DNA of 34,234 bases from contig JADKKI010000013.1 in the NCBI GenBank assembly GCA_016720595.1, positions 1 through 34,234 of the forward strand, written 5' to 3'. Of the stretch, positions 14,115 through 21,305 are shown one piece after another; positions within the stretch are counted from its first letter, which is position 1, and the number at the start of each line of letters is the position of its first letter. Below the pieces are notes generated by a model that worked only from the letters and a program-made list of their open reading frames with translations, searched no databases and was not told the DNA's origin. The position numbers and the translations under genes were made by a program. This DNA is from Myxococcales bacterium (lineage in GTDB: Bacteria; Myxococcota_A; Polyangia; Haliangiales; Haliangiaceae).

Positions 14115-14143
14115 ACCTTACCAGTCCGCTACCGCGAACCCAA
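14115..14143 (-). promoter_or_regulatory. Candidate promoter of korAB with overlapping inverted repeat
   Basis: On the minus strand TTGGGT (14143-14138), a 17-bp spacer and TAAGGT (14120-14115) are spaced like a sigma-70 promoter. An inverted repeat GCGGAC/GTCCGC (14129-14124 and 14116-14111, 7-nt gap) encloses most of the -10 and could be an operator. The leader would be about 18 nt with a ribosome site. The rest of 14091-14209 shows nothing else. Confidence 0.4.
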
Positions 14144-14209
14144 GACTTGTGGGGGACGAGTTAGATCAGTGAAATCGTGAGGTTCTTCGTCGGTCCAGCG
14201 ATGGCAGGG

Positions 14210-14830
14210 TCAGGGTTCGCGAATGAGGGCGTACTGCTTGGTGTCCACGCCCTCGGGCGGGCGCACGCCATCCCAGGTGACCGCCTCGCCGGTGACCAGC
14301 CACGAGGTCTTGCCGTCCTTGATCCGCGTGCACGACTTCGCCTTCGCGTGGACGCTCAGCTTGCCGCGCGTCAGCTCGAGCTCGTGCGTGCGACGCACGG
14401 ACTTCTTCTTCTGATTCGGATCCTGCGTGCGGGTCAGCACGCGGCCCGGTTTGGACTCCCAGCCATCAGCGAGGGCATCCGAGCCAAACGCGACCATGAT
14501 GACGATCGGGTGACCGAGCGAGTTGTCGAGGCGCGCATCGCAGCGGTTGCCCCAGCCACCGCACGCGTAGGTCAGGGTCACGACGTCGCCGTCCTTCACG
14601 GGGAGCGGCGTGCCCGAGCGCAGGATGAACGCGAAGGGCTTGGTGCCATCGTCGATCCGCGCGCTGTCGTTCGCGCCACGCTGGAGCTTGCCGGTGATCG
14701 TGCCGTGGACGTAGTTCTCGGCGACATCGATCGAGGCCCAGCACGAGGTGGGCGTAGGGGCTGCGTGAGCGGTCCGTGTGATCAACGTCGCAAGCGTCAA
14801 CACGAGGGCGAACCGCGCTTTAGGCTCCAC
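14210..14830 (-). CDS. Exported hypothetical protein
   Basis: The GTG at 14830 is chosen because GGAGGT (14844-14839) stands 8 nt upstream and the product then starts with a clean signal peptide (LVLTLATLITRTAHAA). An ATG at 14899 would add an arginine-rich stretch unlike a signal. The mature protein has about 180 residues and contains CWASIDVAENYVHGTITGKL, VTLTYACGGWGNRC and WESKPGRVLTRTQDPNQKKK. Four or more cysteines suggest disulfides in the periplasm. I recognise no family. It is divergent from the gene at 14833, with only 2 bp between start codons. Confidence 0.55.
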   Translation of the reverse strand: MEPKARFALVLTLATLITRTAHAAPTPTSCWASIDVAENYVHGTITGKLQRGANDSARIDDGTKPFAFILRSGTPLPVKDGDVVTLTYACGGWGNRCDARLDNSLGHPIVIMVAFGSDALADGWESKPGRVLTRTQDPNQKKKSVRRTHELELTRGKLSVHAKAKSCTRIKDGKTSWLVTGEAVTWDGVRPPEGVDTKQYALIREP

Positions 14831-14832
14831 GC

Positions 14833-15681
14833 GTGAAGACCTCCGTCCTCGCGACGCTCCTCGTCGGGTGTGGAAGCCACGTTGGTTCGAGTGTACCACC
14901 CACCCCGAAGGGCATTCCCTCGTCGGAGTTCGCCGTCGGCCCTCCCCTCGTGACGCCCGGCGAACGCATGACGTACCGGATCCAGCTCGGCGGCGTGGAG
15001 CTCGCCTCGATGACGCTCGGCGTGGGTGACATCTCCGAGGTCGCTGGCAAGAAGGCGATCGTCGTCCAGGGTCACGCGAAGTCGGTCGGCCTCGCCAACC
15101 TGGTCGCCGCCATCGACGACACCTTCACCTCGTGGATCGACATCGGGACCGGGCGGTCGCTGCGGTTCGCCGTCGACGAATACGAGACCAACAGCAAGAC
15201 CAACATCGAACACACGGTCATCGATGTCGCCGGGCGCAACGGTGCCTCGCTCCCGATCCAGTTTCACCTCAACGACACGCCTCCCACCGACGAGCCCCAG
15301 ACCGTCTCGCTGCGCGAGGTCTGGGACTACAACGCGTTCCTCATGGCGCTCCGCAGCTGGGAGGGCCCCAAGGGCACGGCCACCACGGTCGAGGTGTTCC
15401 GCAGCCGCTGGCTGTGGCACGTCGACGTCAAGATCGCCTCGGTCGGCAAGCTGACCACCGAGCTCGGCGAGCTGCCCGCGATCCGGATCGACGGCCACGC
15501 CGTGAAGTACGACCGCGCCGGCAAGAAAGACCCGACCGCCGACGAGCGGAACTTCTCGGTGTGGATCAGCAACGACGACGGCCGCGTGCCGCTGCGGCTC
15601 GCCGCACGCAGCGACTATGGCGACGTGCAGATGGAGATCGTCGACTACCAGCCCGGCAACGGGCAGCGCCTTCGCCCGTAA
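14833..15681 (+). CDS. DUF3108-like lipoprotein
   Basis: The 282-residue frame is intact from a GTG at 14833. The signal peptide ends LLVGC (Cys13). The body begins with VTPGERMTYRIQLGGVELASM, then a long beta-rich region (SWIDIGTGRSLRFAVDEYETN, VWDYNAFLMALRSWEG, LRLAARSDYGDVQMEIVDYQ). The opening P-G-E-r-x-x-Y-x-I-x-x-g-g-i-x-x-g/a pattern and the closing P-l-r-i-x-x-x-x-x-x-G-x-x-x-x-x-l-x-x-Y pattern are those of DUF3108 proteins. Their role is unknown, though they resemble periplasmic lipid- or polysaccharide-binding folds. No ribosome site was seen; TAGGCT (14821-14826) lies 6 nt before the GTG, so the transcript may be leaderless. Confidence 0.65.
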   Translation: MKTSVLATLLVGCGSHVGSSVPPTPKGIPSSEFAVGPPLVTPGERMTYRIQLGGVELASMTLGVGDISEVAGKKAIVVQGHAKSVGLANLVAAIDDTFTSWIDIGTGRSLRFAVDEYETNSKTNIEHTVIDVAGRNGASLPIQFHLNDTPPTDEPQTVSLREVWDYNAFLMALRSWEGPKGTATTVEVFRSRWLWHVDVKIASVGKLTTELGELPAIRIDGHAVKYDRAGKKDPTADERNFSVWISNDDGRVPLRLAARSDYGDVQMEIVDYQPGNGQRLRP

Positions 15682-15709
15682 GCGGCGGCAGCGCGATCAG
15701 AGCCTCGGC

Positions 15710-16666
15710 TCAGTGCCCGCCAGCCTCGGCGGCGCCCTGGACCTTCGAGCGGAACTGCGGGACGCCCTTCCCGAGGACCTCCTTCTCGTAATACTCGGCG
15801 CCGGTCACGCCCGAGGCCTCGGCGACCTTGAGGCGCTCGTCGATGATCTTCTTGAACTCCTCCTTGGGGAGCGCGCCACCGACGTGGATGCCGTTGACGA
15901 AGAACGTCGGGGTCGAGTTGACCTTGAACTTCGCGAGCTCCTGCATGTCGGCCTGGATCACGCCCTGGCACTCGCTGCCGGCCATGTCGGTCTTGAGCTT
16001 CGCGGTGTCGAGGCCGGCCTCCTTCGCGAGGACCATCAGGTTCTCCTCGCCAAGCTTGGTCGCATCGCGACCGGCCGCGTACGGCTTGAAGCCCTTCTCC
16101 CAGATCAGGTTCTTGAACGCGAGGTACTTGCCCTGCTTCGCCGCGGCGCACGCCGCGAGGTGTGCCGGCGTGGCGACCTGCGGGTGGACGACCATGTCCT
16201 TGTAGACCACGCGGACCTTGCCGTCGTACTCCTTCACGAGCTCGTCCATCGTCGCCGCGGCGCGCTCGCAGTACGGGCACGCGAAGTCGAACGCCTTGAC
16301 GATCGTGACCGTCGCGCTCGCCGGGCCATCGACCTTGCCGAGCTGGATGTCGTTGTTGACGGCGACGGCGAACACGGCCGTCGGATCCGGCTCCTCGGCC
16401 TCTTGCTGCGCCTGCTGCGCCTTCTGCTGCGCGTAGACCTTGCCGAGGAAATCGAGCGCCTCGGCGTACTTGGCGTAGTTGTCCTCGAGTCGGCGGAGGC
16501 GAGCCTCGACATCACCTGTGTGATCGGCCTGCGTGTTGACCGGCGCCGCACCGGGCGCGGTGATCTTCGGCGCGACCGTGGCGACTTCGTCGAGGCGGGA
16601 GTGGGTGTTCTCGCAGCCGACGAAGGCAGCAGCAGCGAGCAAGAGGGCCGTGGAGGTTCTGAGCAT
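15710..16666 (-). CDS. DsbA-family thioredoxin-fold lipoprotein with CPYC active site
   Basis: The 318-residue product starts with a lipoprotein signal (AAFVGC, Cys18). A helical, possibly coiled segment follows (about 50-92; DVEARLRRLEDNYAKYAEAL and a Gln/Ala-rich run). The thioredoxin-like domain begins near residue 103. Its redox motif is C130-P-Y-C133 in FDFACPYCERAAATMDEL. The cis-proline loop is KVNSTPTFFVNG, and a second conserved Cys pair occurs in AACAAAKQGKY and SECQG. This is the thioredoxin_4/DsbA-like layout; such proteins make or shuffle disulfides in the periplasm. It lies 52 bp downstream of a paralogue of nearly the same length, in the same direction. TAGGTT 9 nt before the ATG may give it its own promoter. 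Confidence 0.88.
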   Translation of the reverse strand: MLRTSTALLLAAAAFVGCENTHSRLDEVATVAPKITAPGAAPVNTQADHTGDVEARLRRLEDNYAKYAEALDFLGKVYAQQKAQQAQQEAEEPDPTAVFAVAVNNDIQLGKVDGPASATVTIVKAFDFACPYCERAAATMDELVKEYDGKVRVVYKDMVVHPQVATPAHLAACAAAKQGKYLAFKNLIWEKGFKPYAAGRDATKLGEENLMVLAKEAGLDTAKLKTDMAGSECQGVIQADMQELAKFKVNSTPTFFVNGIHVGGALPKEEFKKIIDERLKVAEASGVTGAEYYEKEVLGKGVPQFRSKVQGAAEAGGH

Positions 16667-16727
16667 GATGCCCGGAACCTACCCAACTACGCGTCGTATT
16701 CCTACAACTGTAGTAGGGTCAGTGACC
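16667..16727. other. Short palindromes between the two DsbA-like genes
   Basis: CTACA-AC-TGTAG (16702-16713) and GGTCA-G-TGACC (16717-16727, covering the stop codon) are small inverted repeats in the 52-bp gap. They could be a protein-binding site or weak terminator. A further one, GACAA-GCC-TTGTC (17702-17714), lies in the gap upstream of the selenoprotein gene and the divergent gene at 17725. Confidence 0.3.
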
Positions 16728-17669
16728 GGGGCCGGCTTCCGCCTTCGAGCGGAACTGCGGGACGCCCTTCGCGAGCACCTCCTTGTCGTAGTACTCGGCT
16801 GCAGAGACTCCGGAAGCCTCAGCGATCTTCAGGCGTTCGTCGATCACCTGCTTGAAGCCTTCCTTCGGCAACGCCCCACCGACGTGGATGCCGTTGATGA
16901 AGAACGTGGGCGTGGAGTTGACCTGGAACTTGCTCAGCTCCTGGGCATCTCCGGCGAGCCGACCCTGGCAATCCTGGCTGTCCATGTCGGCCTTGAGCTT
17001 GCCGGCATCGAGCCCGACGCTCGGGGCCCACGACATGATCGCTTCTTCGGAGAGCTTGGAGCCGTCACGTGCGGCGGCGTATGGGGCGAACGACTTCTCC
17101 CAGAACGCCTGATAGAACTCGACGAACTTGCCCTGCTTCGCGGCCGCGCAGCCGGCGAGGTGAGCGCGTTGGACCTGCTGGGGGTGAACCACCAGGTTCT
17201 TGAACACGACGCGCACCTTGCCGTCGTACTCCTTGACCAGCTCCTGGAGGGTCGAACTGACCCTCTGGCAGTAGGGTCAAGCAAAGTCCCAGGCCTCGAC
17301 GATCGTCACCATCGCCGTCGACGGCCCCTCGACCATCCCCAGCTTGACGTTATCGGCGATGCCGACCGCGAACACGGCCGTGGGATCTGGCTCCTGCGCT
17401 TCCTGCTGCTGCTGCTGCGCCTTCTGCTGCGCGTAGACCTTGCCGAGGAAATCGAGCGCCTCGGCATACTTCGCGTAGTTGTCCTCGAGGCGGCGGAGGC
17501 GAGCCTCGACGTCGCCGGTGTGATCGGCGGGAGCCGCAGGCGCGGCACCCGCGCCCTCACCCTTCTCGGCTGCCGGCGATCCCTTGACCGAATCGAGGCG
17601 GGACTTCGCCTGATCGCAGCCGGCGGAGACCAGCAACAGGATGGCGGCAGCAGTGGCGAAGCGCTTCAT
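16719..17669 (-). CDS. DsbA-family lipoprotein, probable selenoprotein with U-P-Y-C active site
   Basis: The frame from the ATG at 17669 runs to the TGA at 16719-16721, interrupted only by one in-frame TGA at 17277-17279 (codon 131). With that codon read through, the product has 316 residues, against 318 for the CPYC paralogue next door. Both share the lipobox Cys18, the helical linker (DHTGDVEARLRRLEDNYAKY is identical in both), the FDFA/WDFA lead-in, the PYC half of the motif, NSTPTFFINGIHVGGALPK, and the second Cys pair (AGCAAAKQGKF, QDCQG). The TGA replaces only the N-terminal, nucleophilic Cys of C-x-x-C. A hairpin suited to a bacterial SECIS follows. Substituting Sec for that cysteine is known in thioredoxin-fold enzymes. 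The alternative, a TGC-to-TGA error or nonsense mutation, would not explain the hairpin. It likely acts as a periplasmic thiol-disulfide oxidoreductase. Confidence 0.82.
17247..17265 (-). promoter_or_regulatory. Bacterial SECIS-like hairpin
   Basis: On the minus strand, GAGGGTC, a loop AGTTC and GACCCTC form a perfect 7-bp stem. The stem starts 12 nt after the TGA. The loop G is the 20th base after the TGA and the second base of the loop. Known bacterial SECIS elements bind SelB through such a G, in a hairpin whose loop is roughly 16-37 nt downstream. The paralogue has no matching hairpin at this place. Inside the stem the codons AGG and AGT, which look uncommon in this window, are used. Confidence 0.72.
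17277..17279 (-). other. In-frame TGA, probable selenocysteine codon
   Basis: The codon sits between Ala (GCT) and Pro-Tyr-Cys. The equivalent codon of the paralogue is TGC at 16277-16279, a single-base difference. Both flanking stretches stay in the same frame for 130 codons before and 185 after. Confidence 0.8.
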
Positions 17670-17724
17670 GCCCAAGGTTGTGCCACGCCTACTTCAGCGC
17701 TGACAAGCCTTGTCTGGCGGTGGC

Positions 17725-18987
17725 ATGCTGCCTGACCTCGTGCGCTGGATTTCACTGTTGTGCCTGACGTCACTCGCGGCGTGTGGAGGCGACGATGCGT
17801 CCACGCCGGGCGACGGTGGCGTCGATGCCGGCACCGATGCGCCTTTGAGTAGCTGCCAGGCACAGGGGGCGACCGGCCAGTTCCTCCGCCGTGCGAACAA
17901 TCCCCGGCTCTTGCCGCGCCAGACGTTCACGGACGGCAAGCTCGACATCTCGATCTCGGACCCTGACGTCCGGTGGAATGCCGGGACGGCGACCTGGGAG
18001 CTGTACTACGCGTCGTCCCACGGCACGTCGTATCAATCCTCCGATCAGGCGGGCCTGATCCGTCACGGCTCGAGCCCCGATCGGATCACGTGGACCGTCG
18101 ACGAAGCACCCGCGCTCTCGATCAGCGCGGACACGCTGGCCTGGGATCACGCAAGGACCGAGACGCCGACCGTGGTGTTCGATCCGAACGCTCCGGCCGA
18201 TCGCCGGTACCTGATGCTGTACTCGGGCGCGAGCGCGCTGTTCCCACACGCCGGCTACAGCTTCCACAATTATGCGATCGGCGCGGCGATCTCCGCGGAT
18301 GGGCACACGTTCACGCGGATCTCCGCCACCGAGTCACCGAAGGGCAAGCCCGGACTCGTGCTGACGGCGCAGGACGTGTATCCGATGGGGTCCGATGGCG
18401 TGGTCGCGGATCCCGAGCTGGTGATCGTCGACGGCAAGTACCACCTGTTCTTCTCGAGCTTCTCCTGCAAGGGCACCGACTGCCAGACCGTCGAGACCTA
18501 TGGCGTCGCGCACGCGATGTCCACCGATGGGATCCACTGGACCACCGTCGAGGCGCCGATCCGCAGCCTGTTGCGCGCCTCCGCGGATCTCAAGACGGGT
18601 GGAGGGCAGCCATCCGTCATCTACGATCAGATTCACTGCCGCTGGGAGATGTGGCTGACCAGCGATCTCGCCGGCGAGGTCACCGCGCAGCCGGCCAACT
18701 TCAACAACATGGCCGGCGTGTGGCATGCCGATTCGACCGACGGCCTGACCTGGCACGTCAACTACGCGTTCGCGCGCGAACTGGCCTGGAGCGCCACGGA
18801 GAAGGGCGAGCCGCTCGGCCTCCTGACCGGCGTGGACGTCGGTGACAACGGGACCGGACGCATGATGCTGTACGTCGGCTTCGACGATCAGAACGTGCCC
18901 TCGGGGTTCTTCCTCCCCGATCGCACGCCCACGGGCTTCCGTCCTGGCGTGATGACGCTGAACGTCGCGACCCGCGATCTGCCGTAG
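17725..18987 (+). CDS. Lipoprotein with five-bladed beta-propeller, glycosidase-like fold
   Basis: The 420-residue frame is intact. The signal peptide ends SLAAC (Cys20), followed by a typical Gly/Asp/Ala linker (GGDDASTPGDGGVDAG). Repeated units of the type ISDPDVRWNAGTATWELYY, ADPELVIVDGKYHLFFSS, PSVIYDQIHCRWEMWLTSD and MMLYVGFDDQNVPSGFFL each pair an acidic residue with W/Y-x-x-Y/F strands. This is what five-bladed propellers of the GH43/GH32/GH130 type look like (D-P-x-v-x-x-x-g-x-Y-x-l-f-y). The function may be carbohydrate binding or cleavage on the cell surface. I cannot place the catalytic acids with confidence. The ATG at 17725 is preferred over a TTG at 17710. It is divergent from the selenoprotein gene, with 55 bp between starts. 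Confidence 0.6.
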   Translation: MLPDLVRWISLLCLTSLAACGGDDASTPGDGGVDAGTDAPLSSCQAQGATGQFLRRANNPRLLPRQTFTDGKLDISISDPDVRWNAGTATWELYYASSHGTSYQSSDQAGLIRHGSSPDRITWTVDEAPALSISADTLAWDHARTETPTVVFDPNAPADRRYLMLYSGASALFPHAGYSFHNYAIGAAISADGHTFTRISATESPKGKPGLVLTAQDVYPMGSDGVVADPELVIVDGKYHLFFSSFSCKGTDCQTVETYGVAHAMSTDGIHWTTVEAPIRSLLRASADLKTGGGQPSVIYDQIHCRWEMWLTSDLAGEVTAQPANFNNMAGVWHADSTDGLTWHVNYAFARELAWSATEKGEPLGLLTGVDVGDNGTGRMMLYVGFDDQNVPSGFFLPDRTPTGFRPGVMTLNVATRDLP

Positions 18988-18989
18988 CG

Positions 18990-20351
18990 CTACGGACAGG
19001 TCAGCTTGTAGGTCGCCGCACGGCCGGTGTGCACATAGGTCCCGTTCGCGAGCTCGCCCTGCAGGTTGCGGCCCCAGCACACGTAGCGACCGTCCACTTG
19101 GTGGGCGCAGGCGTGTGCGTAGTCCGCGGAGATCCGATCGACGCCGCCGAGCGGCCCGCCATCAGGCGCGAGCACGTGGGTGGGCGTTGGCGCGCCACCG
19201 CCGGTGCCAGTCGAGCCGTACTGATCTTTTCCCCAGCACAGGAGCTCCGACGATGCCGTCATCACGCATCCCATCGTGCCGGTCGCCACGCGCACCGAAC
19301 CGCTGATCGGCGGCCCGCCCGGGCTCTCGACGACGGGCATCGGCGACGCCTGCGGCAGATGCTCGTCATCGATCCCGTTGCCGAGGTGATCACGCGCGCT
19401 CGAGCCCCAGCACAGCGTGGTCCCGTCGAACATCGTCGCGCACGAGTGATCGGCGCCCGCGGAGATCGAAGTGACGCCCGAGCTGATCACGCGCGTCGGC
19501 GCGGTCATCGCGAAGATGTTGGAGATGCCGTCGCCGATCTGTCCGTGCCGGTTGTCGCCCCAGCACCACGCCTCGCTCGCCAGGGTCCGGGCACACACCT
19601 GCGCCGGGCCCGCCGAGATCTCCGCGACGCCGGAGGTCTGGGTGGCGGTGAACCGCACCGGGACCGCACCCTGCGCGTTGTTCAGCGTCCCGTCGCCGAG
19701 CTGACCATGAGCGTTGCAGCCCCAGCACCACGCCTTGGCGGAGCCGTCGAGCGCGCACGTGTAGCAGTCCCCGGCGGTGACCGCGACGACGTCGGTCAGC
19801 GGCGCATTCGAGACCTGGAGGACCTGGACCGGAACGGGCTCCAGTGCGCCCGTGCCTTTGTTGTCGCCGAGCCGGCCGGCATCGCCATCGCCCCAGCACC
19901 ACAGGGTGTGATCGGCCTTGATCGCGCAGGTGTGATCGCGACCGCTGCCGAGCGAGAGCGCCGGGCCGAAGGGTGCACCGCTCTTGTCGAGGAGCTGCAC
20001 CGGCTCGCTGACCGCCTTGTCCATGCTCGCCGTCCCGAGCTGCGCCGAGGTGCCTTGCCCCGAGCACCACACGGTGCCGTCGTAGCGAATCGCGCAGACG
20101 TGCCGCCGCCCGAGCGTGACCTCGGTGACGCACTCGCTGCAGGTGGTGTCGGCACCGCAGTACATGCCCTCGCCGCACGCGGCCTCGCCCGCACAGCAGG
20201 CCTCGCCGAGGGTGCCGCACGTGGCGCAGGCGCCTCCCAGGCTCGTGTCACACGGGCGGTCGAACTCGAACACGCGATCGCAGCCCGCGATCGGAACGAT
20301 GGCGATGGCGATGGCGATGGCGATGACGAGCGACGCCCTCACGCGCTTCAT
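18990..20351 (-). CDS. RCC1-repeat lipoprotein
   Basis: The ATG at 20351 gives MKRVRASLV then an Ile-Ala repeat hydrophobic core and the lipobox PIAGC. A cysteine-rich segment follows (CDTSLGGACATCGTLGEACC, CGEGMYCGADTTCSEC), much like small disulfide modules that many myxobacterial surface proteins carry. The rest is about seven RCC1-type blades, recognisable by repeated C-A/V-x-x-x-D-x-x-x-W-C-W-G-x-x-x-x-G-x-L-G-D patterns (HTLWCWGDGDAGRLGD, KAWCWGCNAHGQLGDG, SEAWCWGDNRHGQIGDG). RCC1 propellers mediate protein-protein contacts; this one would be exposed at the cell surface or periplasm. It converges with the gene ending at 18987. It follows the SUFU gene by 4 bp, so the two form an operon. 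Confidence 0.85.
   Translation of the reverse strand: MKRVRASLVIAIAIAIAIVPIAGCDRVFEFDRPCDTSLGGACATCGTLGEACCAGEAACGEGMYCGADTTCSECVTEVTLGRRHVCAIRYDGTVWCSGQGTSAQLGTASMDKAVSEPVQLLDKSGAPFGPALSLGSGRDHTCAIKADHTLWCWGDGDAGRLGDNKGTGALEPVPVQVLQVSNAPLTDVVAVTAGDCYTCALDGSAKAWCWGCNAHGQLGDGTLNNAQGAVPVRFTATQTSGVAEISAGPAQVCARTLASEAWCWGDNRHGQIGDGISNIFAMTAPTRVISSGVTSISAGADHSCATMFDGTTLCWGSSARDHLGNGIDDEHLPQASPMPVVESPGGPPISGSVRVATGTMGCVMTASSELLCWGKDQYGSTGTGGGAPTPTHVLAPDGGPLGGVDRISADYAHACAHQVDGRYVCWGRNLQGELANGTYVHTGRAATYKLTCP
20297..20325. repeat. Hexanucleotide tandem repeat in a signal peptide
   Basis: CGATGG is repeated four times exactly plus a fifth partial copy. On the minus strand it encodes the alternating Ile-Ala run that forms the hydrophobic core of the RCC1 lipoprotein signal. 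Copy-number change would alter core length by two residues without shifting the frame. Confidence 0.7.
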
Positions 20352-20355
20352 CGTA

Positions 20356-21267
20356 TCAGCCACCGATGCGCCGGAGGTCTGCGAGTACGACCCGGCGCGT
20401 GGCGAAGCTCGCCTCGAGCGCGGTGGGATCTGCACGCCACACCTCGTACTCGAGCTCGCTGATCGGGACGGCTTGCGCGAGCGTGACCGGTGGTGGACCG
20501 AGATCGAGTGGGAGTTCGAGCCTCCAGGCGCGCGGCACGGTGATGTAGACGTGCGGGAGCCGGTGCGACAGATCGTCGCTGGCGATCATGTCCCGCACCA
20601 CGACACCGGGCTCCGGATACAGCCCGGTCTCGCTCAGGTGGAAGGCCAGGTCCGCGAGGATCTGGCCGCACACCTCGGTATCGATGGTGCTCGCCAGGAT
20701 CAGCTCGATCCGCGGGCGCTCCGCGTCGGGCCAGACGTGGTTGGACAGGCCGATCGTCACGAACGTCCAGGTGCCGATCGCGGGCTGATCGAGGATCCGC
20801 GCGACCTCGAGGGTGCGCGTGGGCTCCCCGGGGTGCCGGTACGCGCGCGTCGAGAACGCCCCGGAAGGCCGCATGGAGTTGCTCGGCGGTGCGCGTGCCC
20901 TGCTGGAGGAACACGGCGAGCGACGGCACGCCCCGCGCCATCTCGATCCAGGTCGGCTGCAGTGCGAGCGTGCGCCGGAGGTAGCTGAGCGCGACGACCT
21001 TGTTCCCGACCTCCGCGTGGGCAACCGCCCGCCCCACAGCGCCGTGGCGCTGCTGGGAGCGAGCCCGATGGCCTGGTCGAACGCCCGGGTGGCGTCGTGA
21101 GGCTGCCCCAGGCACAACAGGCAGTGTCCCAGGCCCTTCCACGCGAGTGCGTGCCCGGGGAACACGGCAGCGGCCTTCTCGTACCGCTCGGCGGCCTCCG
21201 AGAACCGTTCATCGCGAAACAGCGCCAGCGCCTCGACGATCAGCGCATCAGCTGCGGCCTGACTCAC
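20356..21267 (-). CDS. TPR protein with C-terminal suppressor-of-fused (SUFU) domain (two frameshifts)
   Basis: The start is a GTG at 21267. Residues 1-75 hold TPR-type helices (ALALFRDERFSEAAERYEKA, HALAWKGLGHCLLCLGQ, DATRAFDQAIGLAP). Between about 21040 and 20840 another frame continues the TPRs (NKVVALSYLRRTLALQPTW). The original frame then resumes with the SUFU-type domain: WTFVTIGLSNHVWPD, RIELILAS, ADLAFHLSETGLYPEPGVV, PHVYITVPRAWRLELP and PISELEYEVWRADPTALEASF. Bacterial SUFU domains occur as stand-alone proteins and as immunity proteins in toxin systems. Here there is no toxin next to it, and TPR fusion points to a protein-interaction role. The total is about 304 residues. It is cytoplasmic. 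Confidence 0.7.
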   Translation of the reverse strand: MSQAAADALIVEALALFRDERFSEAAERYEKAAAVFPGHALAWKGLGHCLLCLGQPHDATRAFDQAIGLAPSSATALWGGRLPTRRSGTRSSRSATSGARSHCSRPGSRWRGACRRSPCSSSRARAPPSNSMRPSGAFSTRAYRHPGEPTRTLEVARILDQPAIGTWTFVTIGLSNHVWPDAERPRIELILASTIDTEVCGQILADLAFHLSETGLYPEPGVVVRDMIASDDLSHRLPHVYITVPRAWRLELPLDLGPPPVTLAQAVPISELEYEVWRADPTALEASFATRRVVLADLRRIGG

Positions 21268-21291
21268 GAGCCATCGGATACCACGAGCTGG

Positions 21292-21297
21292 TATGCT
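21292..21297 (+). promoter_or_regulatory. Candidate -10 element, leaderless start
   Basis: TATGCT is followed by 8 nt and the ATG at 21306. The intergenic space to the divergent SUFU gene is only 38 bp. Confidence 0.35.
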
Positions 21298-21305
21298 CGC
21301 GAGAG

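Noticed and set aside
17216..17279. Two separate genes on either side of the TGA at 17277
   Set aside because: The downstream piece would start at an internal ATG within the fold, lacking the signal peptide and half the active site, and the frame is continuous with the upstream piece.
19029..20462. Long plus-strand open frame across the RCC1 gene
   Set aside because: Low-complexity Arg/Ala-rich translation with no recognisable motif; it is the complement of clear RCC1 repeats.
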